From assembly GCA_031280955.1 (NCBI GenBank), contig JAITGA010000016.1:176313-240312 (forward strand): 64,000 nucleotides of DNA. The letters run 5' to 3'. A model generated the notes under the pieces. That model saw only the letters and a program-made list of their open reading frames with translations, made no database searches and had not been told where the DNA came from. Shown here one piece after another: positions 21,149 through 30,645 of this stretch (the first letter of the stretch is position 1; each line of letters opens with the position of its first letter). The translations under genes were made by a program, and so were the position numbers. The DNA comes from Lachnospiraceae bacterium (GTDB taxonomy: Bacteria > Bacillota > Clostridia > Lachnospirales > Lachnospiraceae).

Positions 21149-21177
21149 ATTATATAGGAAATAAGGGGAAGTGTAAA
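21149..21177 (-). promoter_or_regulatory. Predicted promoter of the GH3 gene; leaderless transcript
   Basis: Read on the minus strand: TTTACA (21177-21172), a 17-bp spacer and a perfect TATAAT (21154-21149), then CAAGAC and the ATG at 21142. Counting from the -10 box, +1 falls on the A of the start codon. No ribosome binding site exists upstream of the ATG, in agreement with leaderless translation. Confidence 0.65.
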
Positions 21178-21205
21178 CTTTAATAGGAGGAATAAAACCC
21201 CACCC

Positions 21206-21742
21206 TCAAAAACGCAACACCCTGCGGATGAAATCACGGTAGCCGGGAACTATTTTTTCCATGAGATTGTCGTAATTGAAGACATAGGGAACACGATTGG
21301 GGAAGTAAAGGTACATACGTACCACATATAATACGAGCAACGAAACGGCGAGGATAGTGATACCGACAGTAAACCCGGGGACAGGCTTCCCCAGTCCATA
21401 GCGAAAGAAAAGACAATAAATGATGAAGAGAGCAATCACAAAAACCAGCGGATTCATGAAAAAAGCGCGAGCAAACTGGGCGGTCAGGAGGAAGCGGACT
21501 GCCCGCGACATACCACAGCCGGCACAGGGAACACCAAGCAGTTGATAAAAGGGACAAGTGGCAGAAAATAGCACCCGTGCCAAGAGTGCAGAGATAAAAA
21601 GGACGATAGAACCGGGCAGCAACCACCAGTATTCACGGATATCTGCGTATACACGACTCCATATGCGAGCGGGGAGTGATTTTATAGATGGTGGTATTGG
21701 CATCGTCATGGTTTGGCTTTCATATCTTGATGGTTGTTTCAC
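21206..21742 (-). CDS. DUF2752 membrane protein
   Basis: A 178-residue protein with three or four membrane helices and the DUF2752 signature CPFYQLLGVPCAGCGMSRAV, a spaced cysteine set near the end of the first helix. The family is widespread and its function is unknown. The GTG start at 21742 lacks a clear ribosome site; an in-frame ATG at 21709 (MTMPIPPSIKSLP) is an alternative, also without one. It is 63 bp upstream of the GH3 gene on the same strand and may be co-transcribed with it. Confidence 0.75.
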   Translation of the reverse strand: MKQPSRYESQTMTMPIPPSIKSLPARIWSRVYADIREYWWLLPGSIVLFISALLARVLFSATCPFYQLLGVPCAGCGMSRAVRFLLTAQFARAFFMNPLVFVIALFIIYCLFFRYGLGKPVPGFTVGITILAVSLLVLYVVRMYLYFPNRVPYVFNYDNLMEKIVPGYRDFIRRVLRF

Positions 21743-21874
21743 GGATAGACATTAGCTATTAAAATCCCCATCTTGTCAATCATCACATTATATCATATGA
21801 TAATATCAGGGTCAAAAGACATGAAAGTATGTAATTCCCGGAACAAACGATAATATCTTATTGAGGAAAAGAAA

Positions 21875-22687
21875 ATGACCAGCACCGACAGAAGCCGGAT
21901 GCCTGAAAAGAAGCGTGTAGTAATCAAGATAGGTACGTCCAATCTCACCCATGCGGAAACAGGGCATGTAGATTTGTTGAAATTGGAAAAATATGTACGT
22001 GTCTTTTCCGATATCCGCAATCGCAACAAGGAGGTCATCATCGTATCGAGTGGAGCAGTCGGGGCAGGGCGAAAAGTACTTGGTATTACCGAGCGGCCAC
22101 GTGAGCTGGCAATGGTACAAGCGTGTTCGGCAGTCGGTCAGGCGCAGTTGATGATGATATATCAGCGGCTTTTTGCCGAATACAATCAAATGATTGCTCA
22201 AATACTCGTGACAAAAGGCGTTTTTGACAATGAAACCACCCGCAGTAACACCTTGCGTACTTTGGAGCAACTGCTGCAAATGGGTGTGATTCCGATTATG
22301 AATGAAAATGATGCGGTATCGACTGATGAAATCCAGAGCGAAAACTTTGGCGACAATGATACGTTGTCGGCGTATGTGGCAGAACTGGTAAGTGCAGACC
22401 TGCTTATTATCCTGTCTGATATCGACGGACTCTATAGCGATGACCCTCGGCGTGAGCAAAATGCGACATTTATTGACTGTGTCCGCAATATTGACGATGA
22501 AATAATGGAAATGGCAAAAGGGGTTAGGTCAGATGTCGGAACAGGGGGCATGGTTACTAAAATAGCGGCGGCGAAAATTGCTACTGCCGCAGGGATAGAT
22601 ATGATTATTGCCAATGGTGACAGGGTTCACAATATCTCTGATATTCTCGATGGGATTCCCATCGGGACATTGTTTATGGCGGAATAG
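21875..22687 (+). CDS. proB: Glutamate 5-kinase, short form without PUA domain
   Basis: A 270-residue amino-acid kinase catalysing the first step of proline synthesis, ATP-dependent phosphorylation of glutamate. Motifs are VVIKIGTSNLT (nucleotide binding), IIVSSGAVGAGRKVLG, MNENDAVS and LLIILSDIDGLYSDDPR, then GTGGMVTKIAAAKIA. The C-terminal PUA domain of E. coli-type enzymes is missing, as in many shorter homologues. GAGGAAAAG precedes ATG 21875. proA is not adjacent. It converges on the DUF1015 gene across 30 bp. Confidence 0.92.
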   Translation: MTSTDRSRMPEKKRVVIKIGTSNLTHAETGHVDLLKLEKYVRVFSDIRNRNKEVIIVSSGAVGAGRKVLGITERPRELAMVQACSAVGQAQLMMIYQRLFAEYNQMIAQILVTKGVFDNETTRSNTLRTLEQLLQMGVIPIMNENDAVSTDEIQSENFGDNDTLSAYVAELVSADLLIILSDIDGLYSDDPRREQNATFIDCVRNIDDEIMEMAKGVRSDVGTGGMVTKIAAAKIATAAGIDMIIANGDRVHNISDILDGIPIGTLFMAE

Positions 22688-22717
22688 TCGGTATAGAATA
22701 CTTCTTTTCTTAGATTT

Positions 22718-23977
22718 TCAATCAAGTGAGTGGATAAATAAGCCGCTACGGAGCTTGGGTTCAAACCAAGTTGACTTCGGCGGCATGAGAAATCCGGCAT
22801 CGGCGACACGGAGCAACTCTTCCATTGATGTCGGGTGGAGGGAAAAAGCGACTGCCATATCATCAGGCAGCGAGTCCTTGGCAGCAGTTTTTTCTTCAAG
22901 AATAGTAAGCCCGCGAATACCGCCGACAAATTCAATCCGCCCATTTACCCGCGCATCATCTATCCCCAGTATCGGATTGAGCAAATGCTCTTGTAATAAT
23001 GCTACATCCAACCCTGTCACCGGGTCAGAAGATATGATTTGCGCTTGGGCAGTCAATTGATACCAGACTCCCCGCAAATACATGCCAAACTCTCCCTTCT
23101 TTCGTGGAGAGACAGCTTTTTCACCAATACGCTTGACCAAAAATCCATGATTTTCGACAGCGGCGAGGAAGTCATCATGACTATAGCCGTTGAGGTCGGC
23201 AATGATGCGGTTATACGACATTATCTGTAATTGATCATCGGGAAATAGTACAGAAAGGAAACGGTTGTAACCCTCTTGCCCCGTGTGATGGGGATTTTCT
23301 GCCCGTCGCCTTAGCCCGACCCCGACGGCGGAAGCAGTCCGGTGATGACCATCGGCAATATAGGTGGCAGGAATAGTGGCAAGCGCCGTGTTTAATTCAT
23401 GAATATCATTTTGGTCATTGATAATCCAGACACGGTGGCGAACACCATCAGCGGCGATGAAATCATAAAGAGGAGCTTGCAGTTGCTGACGAGCGATAAT
23501 GAGGTTGACTGACGGAAGCGAACGGTATGACATAAATATCAAACCGGTATGGGCATTGGTCACATCGATGTGATTGAGGCGGTCGTGTAATTTTTCAGGA
23601 CGAGTCTGTTCATGTTGTTTGATGATATTTGCCTGATAGTCAGCGATAGATGAGCAGGCAACCAGTCCTGCTTGGACATGGGGACCCATCGTCAATTCAT
23701 AAATATAGTAGCAAGCACGATCTTCGGTTATATATGTGCCATCTGCCATCATTTCATCAAGCAACTCTTTGGCTTTTAGGTATACTTGGTCATCGTATGT
23801 GTTGATATCATCGGGGAAAGCGGTTTCAGCCCGGTCAACCCGCAGGAATGAAAGCGGTTCTTTGGCGATTTCTTCAGCTGCTTCACGGCGATTATATACA
23901 TCATAGGGCAGCGCAGCGATTCGGGCGGCAAGGTCTTCACGGGGACGGATGGCGGCAAACGGACTTATGCTGGGCAT
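22718..23977 (-). CDS. DUF1015 family protein
   Basis: A 419-residue soluble protein of the DUF1015 family, recognised by ALPYDVYNRREA near the N-terminus, FLRVDRAE, and the central YIADGHHRTASAV. The function is not established; in several clostridia it lies near serine or proline metabolism genes. The start is placed at ATG 23977 (MPSISPFAAIRP), behind GAAAGG at a rather long spacing. An upstream in-frame TTG at 24010 would add 11 residues. Confidence 0.85.
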   Translation of the reverse strand: MPSISPFAAIRPREDLAARIAALPYDVYNRREAAEEIAKEPLSFLRVDRAETAFPDDINTYDDQVYLKAKELLDEMMADGTYITEDRACYYIYELTMGPHVQAGLVACSSIADYQANIIKQHEQTRPEKLHDRLNHIDVTNAHTGLIFMSYRSLPSVNLIIARQQLQAPLYDFIAADGVRHRVWIINDQNDIHELNTALATIPATYIADGHHRTASAVGVGLRRRAENPHHTGQEGYNRFLSVLFPDDQLQIMSYNRIIADLNGYSHDDFLAAVENHGFLVKRIGEKAVSPRKKGEFGMYLRGVWYQLTAQAQIISSDPVTGLDVALLQEHLLNPILGIDDARVNGRIEFVGGIRGLTILEEKTAAKDSLPDDMAVAFSLHPTSMEELLRVADAGFLMPPKSTWFEPKLRSGLFIHSLD

Positions 23978-24010
23978 AGGACTTTGAAACCTTTCGTTTA
24001 TATTGTGCAA

Positions 24011-24394
24011 GTGTTGGTCTTATGTCGCGGTGATGGCGTTATGATTGCCACCACAATATATAGTATACCACACCTTGGGAATGATAGCTATATAGTATAA
24101 GAAGATAATTAAAAGAAAATTTGGAAAAAGTCTCTGAATTTTAGCGGGAATTTTTCGCCACTTCTTTGTGAAAAAAGTGTTTTGATTTCATTTTTTGTGG
24201 ATTATCCAAAAATATTCACAAAAAATAATGAAAAAATGCGACAAATGGGTAAAATTAACCAAAAATGCGAATATTTACTATATTTTCCGTCAACACATCA
24301 TAGCATAAAAAATGCGCAAATATGGTAAAATTCGTAATAATTCATCACAATTCGTAAAAAAAGCAAAAAAATTTGAAAAAACACAAAAAAAGAC
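24011..24394. other. AT-rich intergenic region with a degenerate 26-bp direct repeat
   Basis: This 384-bp gene-free stretch lies between the divergent DUF1015 gene and the S10 promoter and is much richer in A/T than its surroundings. Two imperfect 26-bp copies begin AAAAAATGCG and end GGTAAAATT (24231-24256 and 24307-24332), with a shorter AAAAATGCGA between them. It could act as an upstream promoter element or protein-binding region for the S10 operon. No ORF or RNA gene is seen. Confidence 0.5.
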
Positions 24395-24423
24395 TTGCCA
24401 AGTGTAAAAAACTATTATATACT
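24395..24423 (+). promoter_or_regulatory. Predicted S10 operon promoter
   Basis: TTGCCA (24395-24400), a 17-bp spacer and TATACT (24418-24423), directly downstream of the AT-rich tract. Transcription from about 24430 would leave a leader of about 230 nt before rpsJ. Confidence 0.7.
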
Positions 24424-24429
24424 TTATCT

Positions 24430-24652
24430 CGCTGTGACATTTTCTGCACCGCAGAAATGGCGGATTGACTTAGAACTTTCATTGTTTGAATGTAAAAGCA
24501 ATCACCACACCGAATAGTTTCAAGATGGACGGCATGTTGACATGCTAAGGTATAAACTACGGCAAGAGTCGGATAATTTTGTTTAATCATGACACACACG
24601 GACGAGTGTACACTCACCGGATATGAATTTGACAGGAAGCGCAAAGAGGAGG
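24430..24652 (+). promoter_or_regulatory. Long structured leader of the S10 operon
   Basis: The leader contains a perfect hairpin TTTCTGC (24441-24447) / GCAGAAA (24451-24457), a CATG-TTGA-CATG element near 24533-24544, and a 12-bp palindrome GAGTGTACACTC (24604-24615). No terminator with a T-run was seen. A leader this long ahead of ribosomal genes suggests feedback control, but I cannot match it to a known class. Confidence 0.4.
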
Positions 24653-24662
24653 CAACTTTTTT

Positions 24663-24980
24663 ATGGCAAGTCAAATAATGAGGATAACGCTAAAGGCTTA
24701 CGACCATCAACTGGTTGATGCTTCGGCGAAGAAGATTATCGAGACCGTGAGAAAAAACGGTTCAGAAGTCTCAGGGCCGGTACCGTTGCCAACCCGCAAG
24801 GAAATTATCACGATTTTGCGGGCAGTCCACAAGTACAAGGATTCCCGGGAACAGTTTGAACAAAGAACCCACAAACGCCTGCTCGATATTATCGCTCCGA
24901 CTCCGAAGACGGTCGATGCGTTGCAAAGGCTTGAAATGCCTGTTGGCGTATATATTGATATCAGAATGAAGCACAAGTAA
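24663..24980 (+). CDS. rpsJ: 30S ribosomal protein S10
   Basis: A 105-residue protein of the 30S head, also the NusE transcription factor. Recognised by [30 protein letters not shown] and [21 protein letters not shown] (24643-24652) lies 10 nt before ATG 24663. It is the first gene of a run that continues through rplQ. Confidence 0.98.
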   Translation: MASQIMRITLKAYDHQLVDASAKKIIETVRKNGSEVSGPVPLPTRKEIITILRAVHKYKDSREQFEQRTHKRLLDIIAPTPKTVDALQRLEMPVGVYIDIRMKHK

Positions 24981-24993
24981 TGAGGCAAGGGCG

Positions 24994-25014
24994 ATTGCGG
25001 CATGAGTCCGCAAT
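24994..25014 (+). repeat. Hairpin between rpsJ and rplC
   Basis: ATTGCGG (24994-25000) and CCGCAAT (25008-25014) form a perfect 7-bp stem with a 7-nt loop just before the rplC ribosome binding site. No T-run follows. It may set relative expression or protect mRNA. Confidence 0.5.
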
Positions 25015-25035
25015 GTCGGGAAGGATATGTTTCTT

Positions 25036-25725
25036 ATGAAAAAAGCAATTCTCGCCACCAAAATAGGCATGACACAAATTTTTAACGATGACGGTACTGT
25101 CATCCCGGTTACGGTTCTGGAAGCAGGGCCATGTGTTGTGACCCAAGTGAAAACGACGAAGAGAGATGGATACAGTGCAGTTCAGGTTGCATTTATAGAC
25201 AAGAAAGAACGAATTGTCCTAAAAGACAAAAGTGGGAAAAAAGACATTATTCATCGTCACGGCGTAAACAAGCCGATAAAAGGACATTTAGCAAAATCAG
25301 GCACGGGTGGCAAGCGTTTTATCCGTGAGTTTAAGTTGGAAGGCGCAGAGGATTATACTCTGGGTAGCGAAATCAAAGCCGATGTTTTCGTAGTCGGTGA
25401 TCGGGTGGATGTCTCTGCCACGTCGAAAGGCAAAGGCTTCCAAGGTGCTATCAAACGTCACGGCTTGCACCGCGGCCCGCAATCACACGGCTCCAAGCAC
25501 CACCGCCATCAAGGCTCAAGTGGAGCGGCAGCGTCTCCGTCCCGTGTTTTCAAAGGCAAGAAAATGCCGGGTCACATGGGTAACGAGAGAGTTACGGTTC
25601 AAAATCTGGAAGTAGTCCGGGTGGATGCAGAAAGGAACTATATCCTTGTGAGAGGTGCTGTACCCGGTCCAAATAAAACCTTGGTGACAATCAAGGATTC
25701 AGTCAAGGTTAAGAATAAGATATAA
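25036..25725 (+). CDS. rplC: 50S ribosomal protein L3
   Basis: A 229-residue protein that nucleates 50S assembly near the peptidyl-transferase centre. The start at ATG 25036 gives the canonical [16 protein letters not shown]; an in-frame ATG 9 nt upstream sits too close to GGGAAGGA. The C-terminal half has the L3 extension [17 protein letters not shown] and [20 protein letters not shown]. Confidence 0.97.
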   Translation: MKKAILATKIGMTQIFNDDGTVIPVTVLEAGPCVVTQVKTTKRDGYSAVQVAFIDKKERIVLKDKSGKKDIIHRHGVNKPIKGHLAKSGTGGKRFIREFKLEGAEDYTLGSEIKADVFVVGDRVDVSATSKGKGFQGAIKRHGLHRGPQSHGSKHHRHQGSSGAAASPSRVFKGKKMPGHMGNERVTVQNLEVVRVDAERNYILVRGAVPGPNKTLVTIKDSVKVKNKI

Positions 25726-25793
25726 GCAATTATCCATTCGGAGTGAGGCATTCGCAGTTGATGGCGAAGAGTCTTTGAGAGGAGGCCATGAAA

Positions 25794-26414
25794 ATGGCAA
25801 AAGTACCTGTACTTAATATGAAAGGGAGCGAAGTTGGCACGATTGAGTTAAACGATGCTATCTTTGGCGTTACCGTAAACAAGCAGTTGGTTCATCAAGC
25901 AGTCGTCTGGCATCTTGCCAACAAACGTCAAGGTACCCAAAAAGCAAAAACCCGCTCCGAAGTCAGGGGTGGCGGTCGTAAGCCTTGGAGGCAAAAAGGC
26001 ACCGGCCATGCTCGGCATGGTTCAATCAGATCACCACAATGGCGTGGTGGCGGCGTAGTATTTGCCCCTGTTCCTCGTGACTATAGCTTCAAAATGAACA
26101 AAAAGGAAAGACGGTTGGCGTTGAAGTCAGCCCTTACTAGCCGGGTGCTGGAAAACAAGCTGATTGTCCTTGATGAACTCAAGTTCGCAGAAATCAAGAC
26201 GAAGAGCTTCCGTGAAGTCCTCAACAACCTAAAATTAACCAAGGCATTGTTCGTTATTGCCGACAATGATGAAATCATCGTCAAAAGTGCCCGCAACATC
26301 CCCAAAATCATCACAGCACAAGCAAATGCAATATCTGTTTACAATATACTGAAAGGCGACACTTTGGTTGTGACCAAAGATGCTCTTGCGATAATTGAGG
26401 AGGTGTATGTCTAA
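25794..26414 (+). CDS. rplD: 50S ribosomal protein L4
   Basis: A 206-residue protein lining the exit tunnel. The tunnel loop [19 protein letters not shown] is intact, so no macrolide-resistance deletion is apparent. ATG 25794 is preferred over ATG 25788 because GAGGAGG ends 8 nt before it. Its stop overlaps the rplW start (TAATG), giving translational coupling. Confidence 0.97.
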   Translation: MAKVPVLNMKGSEVGTIELNDAIFGVTVNKQLVHQAVVWHLANKRQGTQKAKTRSEVRGGGRKPWRQKGTGHARHGSIRSPQWRGGGVVFAPVPRDYSFKMNKKERRLALKSALTSRVLENKLIVLDELKFAEIKTKSFREVLNNLKLTKALFVIADNDEIIVKSARNIPKIITAQANAISVYNILKGDTLVVTKDALAIIEEVYV

Positions 26415-26713
26415 TGGCGGCATTAAAATACTACGATGTGATCCTAAAACCGGTTATCACCGAAAAAAGCATGGCCAACATGGGCGAAAAGAAGTACACA
26501 TTCCTTGTCCACCCCGAAGCCAACAAAGTTCAAATCAAGGAAGCCGTTGAGCGGATGTTTGAGGGTACGAAGGTGGAAAAAGTCAACACGATGAACCTCA
26601 TCGGCAAGGTGAAGCGGCGCGGTATTATTTATGGGCGTACTGCAAAAAGAAAGAAAGCAATCGTGAAGCTGACAGCAGATAGCAAGGACATAGAACTGTA
26701 CACAGGTTTATAG
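26414..26713 (+). CDS. rplW: 50S ribosomal protein L23
   Basis: A 99-residue protein at the tunnel exit, where it serves as the docking point for SRP and trigger factor. Recognised by [34 protein letters not shown] and [10 protein letters not shown]. The start overlaps the L4 stop; GAGGAGG lies inside the end of rplD. Confidence 0.97.
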   Translation: MAALKYYDVILKPVITEKSMANMGEKKYTFLVHPEANKVQIKEAVERMFEGTKVEKVNTMNLIGKVKRRGIIYGRTAKRKKAIVKLTADSKDIELYTGL

Positions 26714-26737
26714 TATAAACGTAAGGAGTAGCATATC

Positions 26738-27580
26738 ATGGGAATCAAGACTTATACCCCATACACGCCATCGAGAAGACAAATGACGGGTTCGGATTTC
26801 TCGGAAATCACCAAGAACGAGCCGGAGAAGTCACTTTGCGCTCCCCTTTACCGACAGGCAGGGCGTAATAACCAAGGCAAGATTACGGTTCGTCATCGTG
26901 GCGGCGGGGCAAAGCGGAAGTATCGTATCATAGATTTCAAACGCATCAAGGATGGAATCCCGGGTACGGTGTTTGGCATCGAGTATGACCCCAACCGCTC
27001 AGCCAATATCGCACTTATCGCATATGCCGATGGTGAAAAGAGCTATATCATCGCCCCTGAGGGTTTGACTGACGGCATGAAAATCATGAATGGTCCGGAA
27101 GCGGAAGTAAGAGTCGGCAATTGCCTACCCCTTGACCGGATTCCGATAGGTACTAATATCCACAATATCGAGCTTTTGCCGGGACGAGGTGGGCAGATGG
27201 TACGTTCAGCAGGAACTAGTGCCCAGCTGATGGCAAAAGAAGGAAAAAGAGCAACACTTCGTCTTCCCTCCGGGGAAATGCGAATGGTTTCGATACAGTG
27301 CCGTGCGACGATCGGCGTTGTCGGCAATGGCGACCACAACCTCATCAATGTGGGTAAAGCCGGTCGCAAACGTCATATGGGTTTTCGTCCGACAGTCCGC
27401 GGTTCAGCGATGAATCCCTGTGATCATCCTCATGGCGGTGGTGAGGGCAAAGCCGGTATCGGTCGCCCGGGACCCAGCACTCCTTGGGGAAAACCGGCAC
27501 TGGGACTCAAGACCCGCAAAAAGAAAAAGAACTCCAACAAGATGATAATCAGGCGTCGTGACGGACGCGCCATGAAGTAG
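26738..27580 (+). CDS. rplB: 50S ribosomal protein L2
   Basis: A 280-residue protein required for subunit association and peptidyl transfer. The L2 core is clear: [30 protein letters not shown] and the C-terminal [19 protein letters not shown] with the essential histidine. The length is standard. AAGGAG precedes ATG 26738 and rpsS follows after 10 bp. Confidence 0.98.
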   Translation: MGIKTYTPYTPSRRQMTGSDFSEITKNEPEKSLCAPLYRQAGRNNQGKITVRHRGGGAKRKYRIIDFKRIKDGIPGTVFGIEYDPNRSANIALIAYADGEKSYIIAPEGLTDGMKIMNGPEAEVRVGNCLPLDRIPIGTNIHNIELLPGRGGQMVRSAGTSAQLMAKEGKRATLRLPSGEMRMVSIQCRATIGVVGNGDHNLINVGKAGRKRHMGFRPTVRGSAMNPCDHPHGGGEGKAGIGRPGPSTPWGKPALGLKTRKKKKNSNKMIIRRRDGRAMK

Positions 27581-27590
27581 GAGGATAAAT

Positions 27591-27872
27591 ATGTCCAGAT
27601 CATTAAAAAAAGAGCCATTTGCTGATAAGAGTGTCCTCAAAAAGATAGATGCGATGAATGCATCGGGGCAGAAACAAGTATTCAAAACTTGGTCACGGCG
27701 TTCAATGATTTTTCCCTCATTCGTTGGACACACTATCGCTATCCATGATGGTCGCCGTCATGTCCCGATATATATCACCGAAGATATGGTCGGACACAAA
27801 CTGGGCGAGTTCGTCAGCACAAGGACGTACCGTGGACACGGCAAGGATGAGCGGAGATCACGGGTGAAGTAA
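27591..27872 (+). CDS. rpsS: 30S ribosomal protein S19
   Basis: A 93-residue head protein that contacts S13 and the A-site finger. Motifs: [38 protein letters not shown] and [23 protein letters not shown] lies within the 10-bp gap after rplB and overlaps the rplB stop region. Confidence 0.98.
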   Translation: MSRSLKKEPFADKSVLKKIDAMNASGQKQVFKTWSRRSMIFPSFVGHTIAIHDGRRHVPIYITEDMVGHKLGEFVSTRTYRGHGKDERRSRVK

Positions 27873-27900
27873 GCGGTAGTAACAGGAAAGGATAACCATC

Positions 27901-28308
27901 ATGGCAAAAGGACATAGATCACAAATCAAGCGTGAGCGTAATGCAAAAAAGGATTACAGACCATCGGCGAAGCTTTCATTTGCCCGTGTGTCTGTCACAA
28001 AGGCGTGTTTCGTCCTTGATGCCATCCGTGGCAAAAAAGCAGAAACAGCTCTGGCACTTCTCGATTACAACCCTCGCTATGCTTCCAGCCTCATCAAGAA
28101 GCTGTTGCAATCGGCGATGGCCAATGCCGAGTATCTATATAGTCAAGATCCGGAGAACTATCCCCAGCCGACAGAGCTTTATATTGTCGAATGTTATGCC
28201 AATAAAGGTCCAACACTCAAAAGAATCAGGCCACGTGCCCAAGGTAGAGCCTATCGGATTGAGAAAAGGATGAGTCATATAACAATCGTGTTGGACGCAA
28301 AGAAGTAA
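27901..28308 (+). CDS. rplV: 50S ribosomal protein L22
   Basis: A 135-residue tunnel protein. The N-terminal extension ([16 protein letters not shown]) is longer than in E. coli and typical of some clostridia. The fold is seen in [19 protein letters not shown], and the tunnel loop is [20 protein letters not shown]. The loop shows no deletion, so macrolide binding should be unaffected. Confidence 0.97.
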   Translation: MAKGHRSQIKRERNAKKDYRPSAKLSFARVSVTKACFVLDAIRGKKAETALALLDYNPRYASSLIKKLLQSAMANAEYLYSQDPENYPQPTELYIVECYANKGPTLKRIRPRAQGRAYRIEKRMSHITIVLDAKK

Positions 28309-28330
28309 CAAGGAAGGAGATAGAGCGAGA

Positions 28331-29008
28331 ATGGGACAAAAGGTTAATCCCCACGGGCTGAGAGTAGGAGTAAACAAGGATTGGGATTCCAGATGGTATG
28401 CCGATGCGCAGTTTGCTGATTATCTGGTCGAAGACTACAAAATCAGAGAATATCTGAAGAAAAAACTATATGCCGCCGGGATTTCCAAAATAGAAATTGA
28501 AAGGGCTTCCGACCGCGTTAGAGTCATCGTTTTCACCGCCAAGCCGGGTGTAGTAATCGGTAAGGGGGGTGCAGAACTTGAAGCCACGAGAAAATCATTG
28601 CAGAAACTGTCTAGCACTAGACTGTCAATTGACATCAAGGAAATTAAACGTCCGGATCGCGATGCCCAGCTAGTAGCGGAAAATATTGCGGGACAATTGG
28701 AAAACCGTGTTTCCTTCCGCCGGGCAATGAAATCAAGTATGGGACGGACGATGAAAGCGGGAGCATTAGGAGTCAAAACCGCAGTATCGGGTCGTCTGGG
28801 CGGTGCAGATATCGCCAGAACCGAGTCATACAGCGAGGGGACGATTCCCCTGCAAACCCTACGAGCGGATATCGGCTATGGTTTTGCCGAAGCGAATACG
28901 ACATATGGAAAAGTAGGGGTCAAAGTCTGGATTTACAAAGGTGAAATCCTCCCGGAAAAGAGTGAGGAAGCCAAGCAATCAATAAATGCGGAAGGAGGCG
29001 ATTCATAA
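28331..29008 (+). CDS. rpsC: 30S ribosomal protein S3
   Basis: A 225-residue protein at the mRNA entry channel. It has an N-terminal [20 protein letters not shown], a KH domain with [19 protein letters not shown], and the C-terminal S3 domain ([34 protein letters not shown]). Its stop overlaps the rplP start (TAATG). Confidence 0.98.
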   Translation: MGQKVNPHGLRVGVNKDWDSRWYADAQFADYLVEDYKIREYLKKKLYAAGISKIEIERASDRVRVIVFTAKPGVVIGKGGAELEATRKSLQKLSSTRLSIDIKEIKRPDRDAQLVAENIAGQLENRVSFRRAMKSSMGRTMKAGALGVKTAVSGRLGGADIARTESYSEGTIPLQTLRADIGYGFAEANTTYGKVGVKVWIYKGEILPEKSEEAKQSINAEGGDS

Positions 29009-29445
29009 TGTTAATGCCGAAAAGAGTAAAACGCCGCAAGCAGTTCCGTGGAAAAATGCGCGGCAAGGCGACACGCGGCAATACGATATGTTATGGTGAG
29101 TACGGACTAATCGCCACCGAACCTTGTTGGATCAAATCCAATCAAATCGAAGCAGCTCGAATTGCGATGACCAGATATATCAAGCGTGGCGGAAAAGTTT
29201 GGATTAAGATTTTCCCTGATAAACCGGTCACATCGAAGCCGGCAGAGACGAGGATGGGTTCAGGTAAAGGAACTTTGGAATACTGGGTCGCTGTAGTCAA
29301 GCCGGGTCGGGTAATGTTTGAAATTGCCGGTGTTCCCGAAGATACAGCCAGGGAAGCCTTACGGTTGGCAATGCATAAACTCCCTTGCAAATGCAAGATA
29401 ATGTCCAAGGGGGATTTGGAAGGCGGTGCGACTAATGAAAACTAG
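29008..29445 (+). CDS. rplP: 50S ribosomal protein L16
   Basis: A 145-residue protein near the A-site tRNA elbow. The N-terminus [17 protein letters not shown] is normal, followed by [21 protein letters not shown] and [24 protein letters not shown] lies about 9 nt before ATG 29008. The last codons overlap the start of rpmC. Confidence 0.98.
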   Translation: MLMPKRVKRRKQFRGKMRGKATRGNTICYGEYGLIATEPCWIKSNQIEAARIAMTRYIKRGGKVWIKIFPDKPVTSKPAETRMGSGKGTLEYWVAVVKPGRVMFEIAGVPEDTAREALRLAMHKLPCKCKIMSKGDLEGGATNEN

Positions 29446-29641
29446 CAAATATCTTGATGAGTTGCGGGAAAAGACAGATGCAGAGCTAGAGAAAGCACTG
29501 GTAGATACCAAGAAGGAGCTTTTCAACCTGCGCTTTCAAAATGCAACCAACCAACTCGATAATACAGCCAGAATCAAGGATGTAAGGAAGAACATTGCCC
29601 GCATCCAGACGATTATTACCGAAAAAGCAAGGGTGAAGTAG
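29435..29641 (+). CDS. rpmC: 50S ribosomal protein L29
   Basis: A 68-residue coiled protein near the tunnel exit. ATG 29435 is chosen ([19 protein letters not shown]) with GGAAGG 11 nt upstream; it overlaps the rplP stop by 11 nt. A GTG at 29426 in frame is less likely. Family features: [20 protein letters not shown] and [14 protein letters not shown]. Confidence 0.96.
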   Translation: MKTSKYLDELREKTDAELEKALVDTKKELFNLRFQNATNQLDNTARIKDVRKNIARIQTIITEKARVK

Positions 29642-29678
29642 GCGAACCCCGAATGAGCAATGGTGAGAGGAGCAGATC

Positions 29679-29933
29679 GTGAAAAGAAACCTGCGCAAAA
29701 CCCGTACCGGGAAAGTAAGCAGCAACAAAATGGACAAAACGATAGTCGTAAAGATCGAGAGTCGGGTAAAGCATCCACTTTATGGCAAAATCGTTAAAAG
29801 AACATACAAACTAAAAGCCCATGACGAGAACAACGAATGCAAAATCGGCGATATGGTCAAAATCATGGAAACCCGCCCTGTCTCTAGAGAAAAAAGGTGG
29901 CGACTAGTCGAAATTACGGAACACGCGAAGTAA
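29679..29933 (+). CDS. rpsQ: 30S ribosomal protein S17
   Basis: An 84-residue primary 16S-binding protein. GTG 29679 follows GAGAGGAG. Family motifs: [38 protein letters not shown] and [16 protein letters not shown]. The gene ends with the heptad I-T-E-H-A-K-stop (29913-29933). Copies of these 21 bp end each of the three repeat units that follow; the last copy still encodes the same six residues with synonymous changes. This suggests duplication of the rpsQ end when the repeat element arrived. Confidence 0.97.
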   Translation: MKRNLRKTRTGKVSSNKMDKTIVVKIESRVKHPLYGKIVKRTYKLKAHDENNECKIGDMVKIMETRPVSREKRWRLVEITEHAK

Positions 29934-30217
29934 CCCTCGTCATTGCGAGTGAGCCGGATAGCGGCGACGAAGCAATCCATGAGTGAGCAGGAAGCGAGTC
30001 TGTGATGACGAAATACACGAAGTAGAAAAACCTCGTCATTGCGAGCGAGCCGGATAGCGGCGACGAAGCAATCCATGAGTGAGTGGGAAGCGAGTCTGTA
30101 GTGACGAAATACACGAAGTAGAAAAACCCTCGTCATTGCGAGTGAGCCGGATAGCGGCGACGAAGCAATCCATGAGTGAGTGGAAACGAGTCTGTGATTA
30201 CAGAACATGCGAAGTAG
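29934..30217 (+). repeat. Three tandem 92-96-bp units (GTCATTGCGAG element) inside the S10 operon
   Basis: Units: 29934-30025, 30026-30121 and 30122-30217. Each carries GTCATTGCGAG, a small GCCG-GATAG-CGGC hairpin and GAAGCAATCC, so ATTGC pairs with GCAAT. A tail resembling the last seven codons of rpsQ closes each unit (30005-30025, 30101-30121, 30197-30217). The core recurs at 44538, 44660, 46959, 50168 and 63779. It separates rpsQ from rplN by about 300 bp where other gaps in the operon are about 10-70 bp. No transposase is encoded; it looks like a non-autonomous, REP- or MITE-like element. Confidence 0.9.
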
Positions 30218-30239
30218 TACATAAAGAGAGGAAACCAAG

Positions 30240-30608
30240 ATGATACAACAGGAAAGCAGATTACGGATTGCTGACAATACCGGGGCAAAAGAAATCCTCT
30301 GTATCCGTGTCCTGGGCGGCTCAAACAAAAAATATGCCAATATTGGTGACATCATCGTGGCAACGGTCAAGGAAGCTAATCCCGGCGGCGTAGTCAGAAA
30401 AGGTGAAGTCGTCAAAGCTGTTGTCGTAAGAACGGCAAAGGGTGCGCGCCGTAAAGATGGGTCATATATCAAGTTTAGCGACAATGCGGCGGTTATTATC
30501 AAAGAAGACAAAACACCGCGGGGAACTCGCATTTTTGGCCCGGTGGCAAGAGAACTTCGGGAAAAGCAATTCATGAAGATTGTCTCTCTCGCTCCCGAAG
30601 TACTGTGA
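30240..30608 (+). CDS. rplN: 50S ribosomal protein L14
   Basis: A 122-residue protein at the subunit interface. [40 protein letters not shown] and [24 protein letters not shown] are diagnostic. AAGAGAGGAAA precedes ATG 30240. It is the first gene after the repeat block, so its transcription must read through that block or start within it; no clear promoter is seen in the block. Confidence 0.98.
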   Translation: MIQQESRLRIADNTGAKEILCIRVLGGSNKKYANIGDIIVATVKEANPGGVVRKGEVVKAVVVRTAKGARRKDGSYIKFSDNAAVIIKEDKTPRGTRIFGPVARELREKQFMKIVSLAPEVL

Positions 30609-30645
30609 TGTAGCTTTAGTATTATAGAAAGGCGTGGGTTTACTC

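Noticed and set aside
24181..24240. Replication origin or DnaA box cluster
   Set aside because: One ATTATCCAAA-like site in AT-rich DNA is not enough; no dnaA, dnaN or box cluster is nearby and the position is explained by the S10 promoter.
29934..30217. Insertion sequence in the S10 operon
   Set aside because: The block is under 300 bp, holds no transposase ORF and has no long terminal inverted repeats at its ends; only a non-autonomous repeat is supported.
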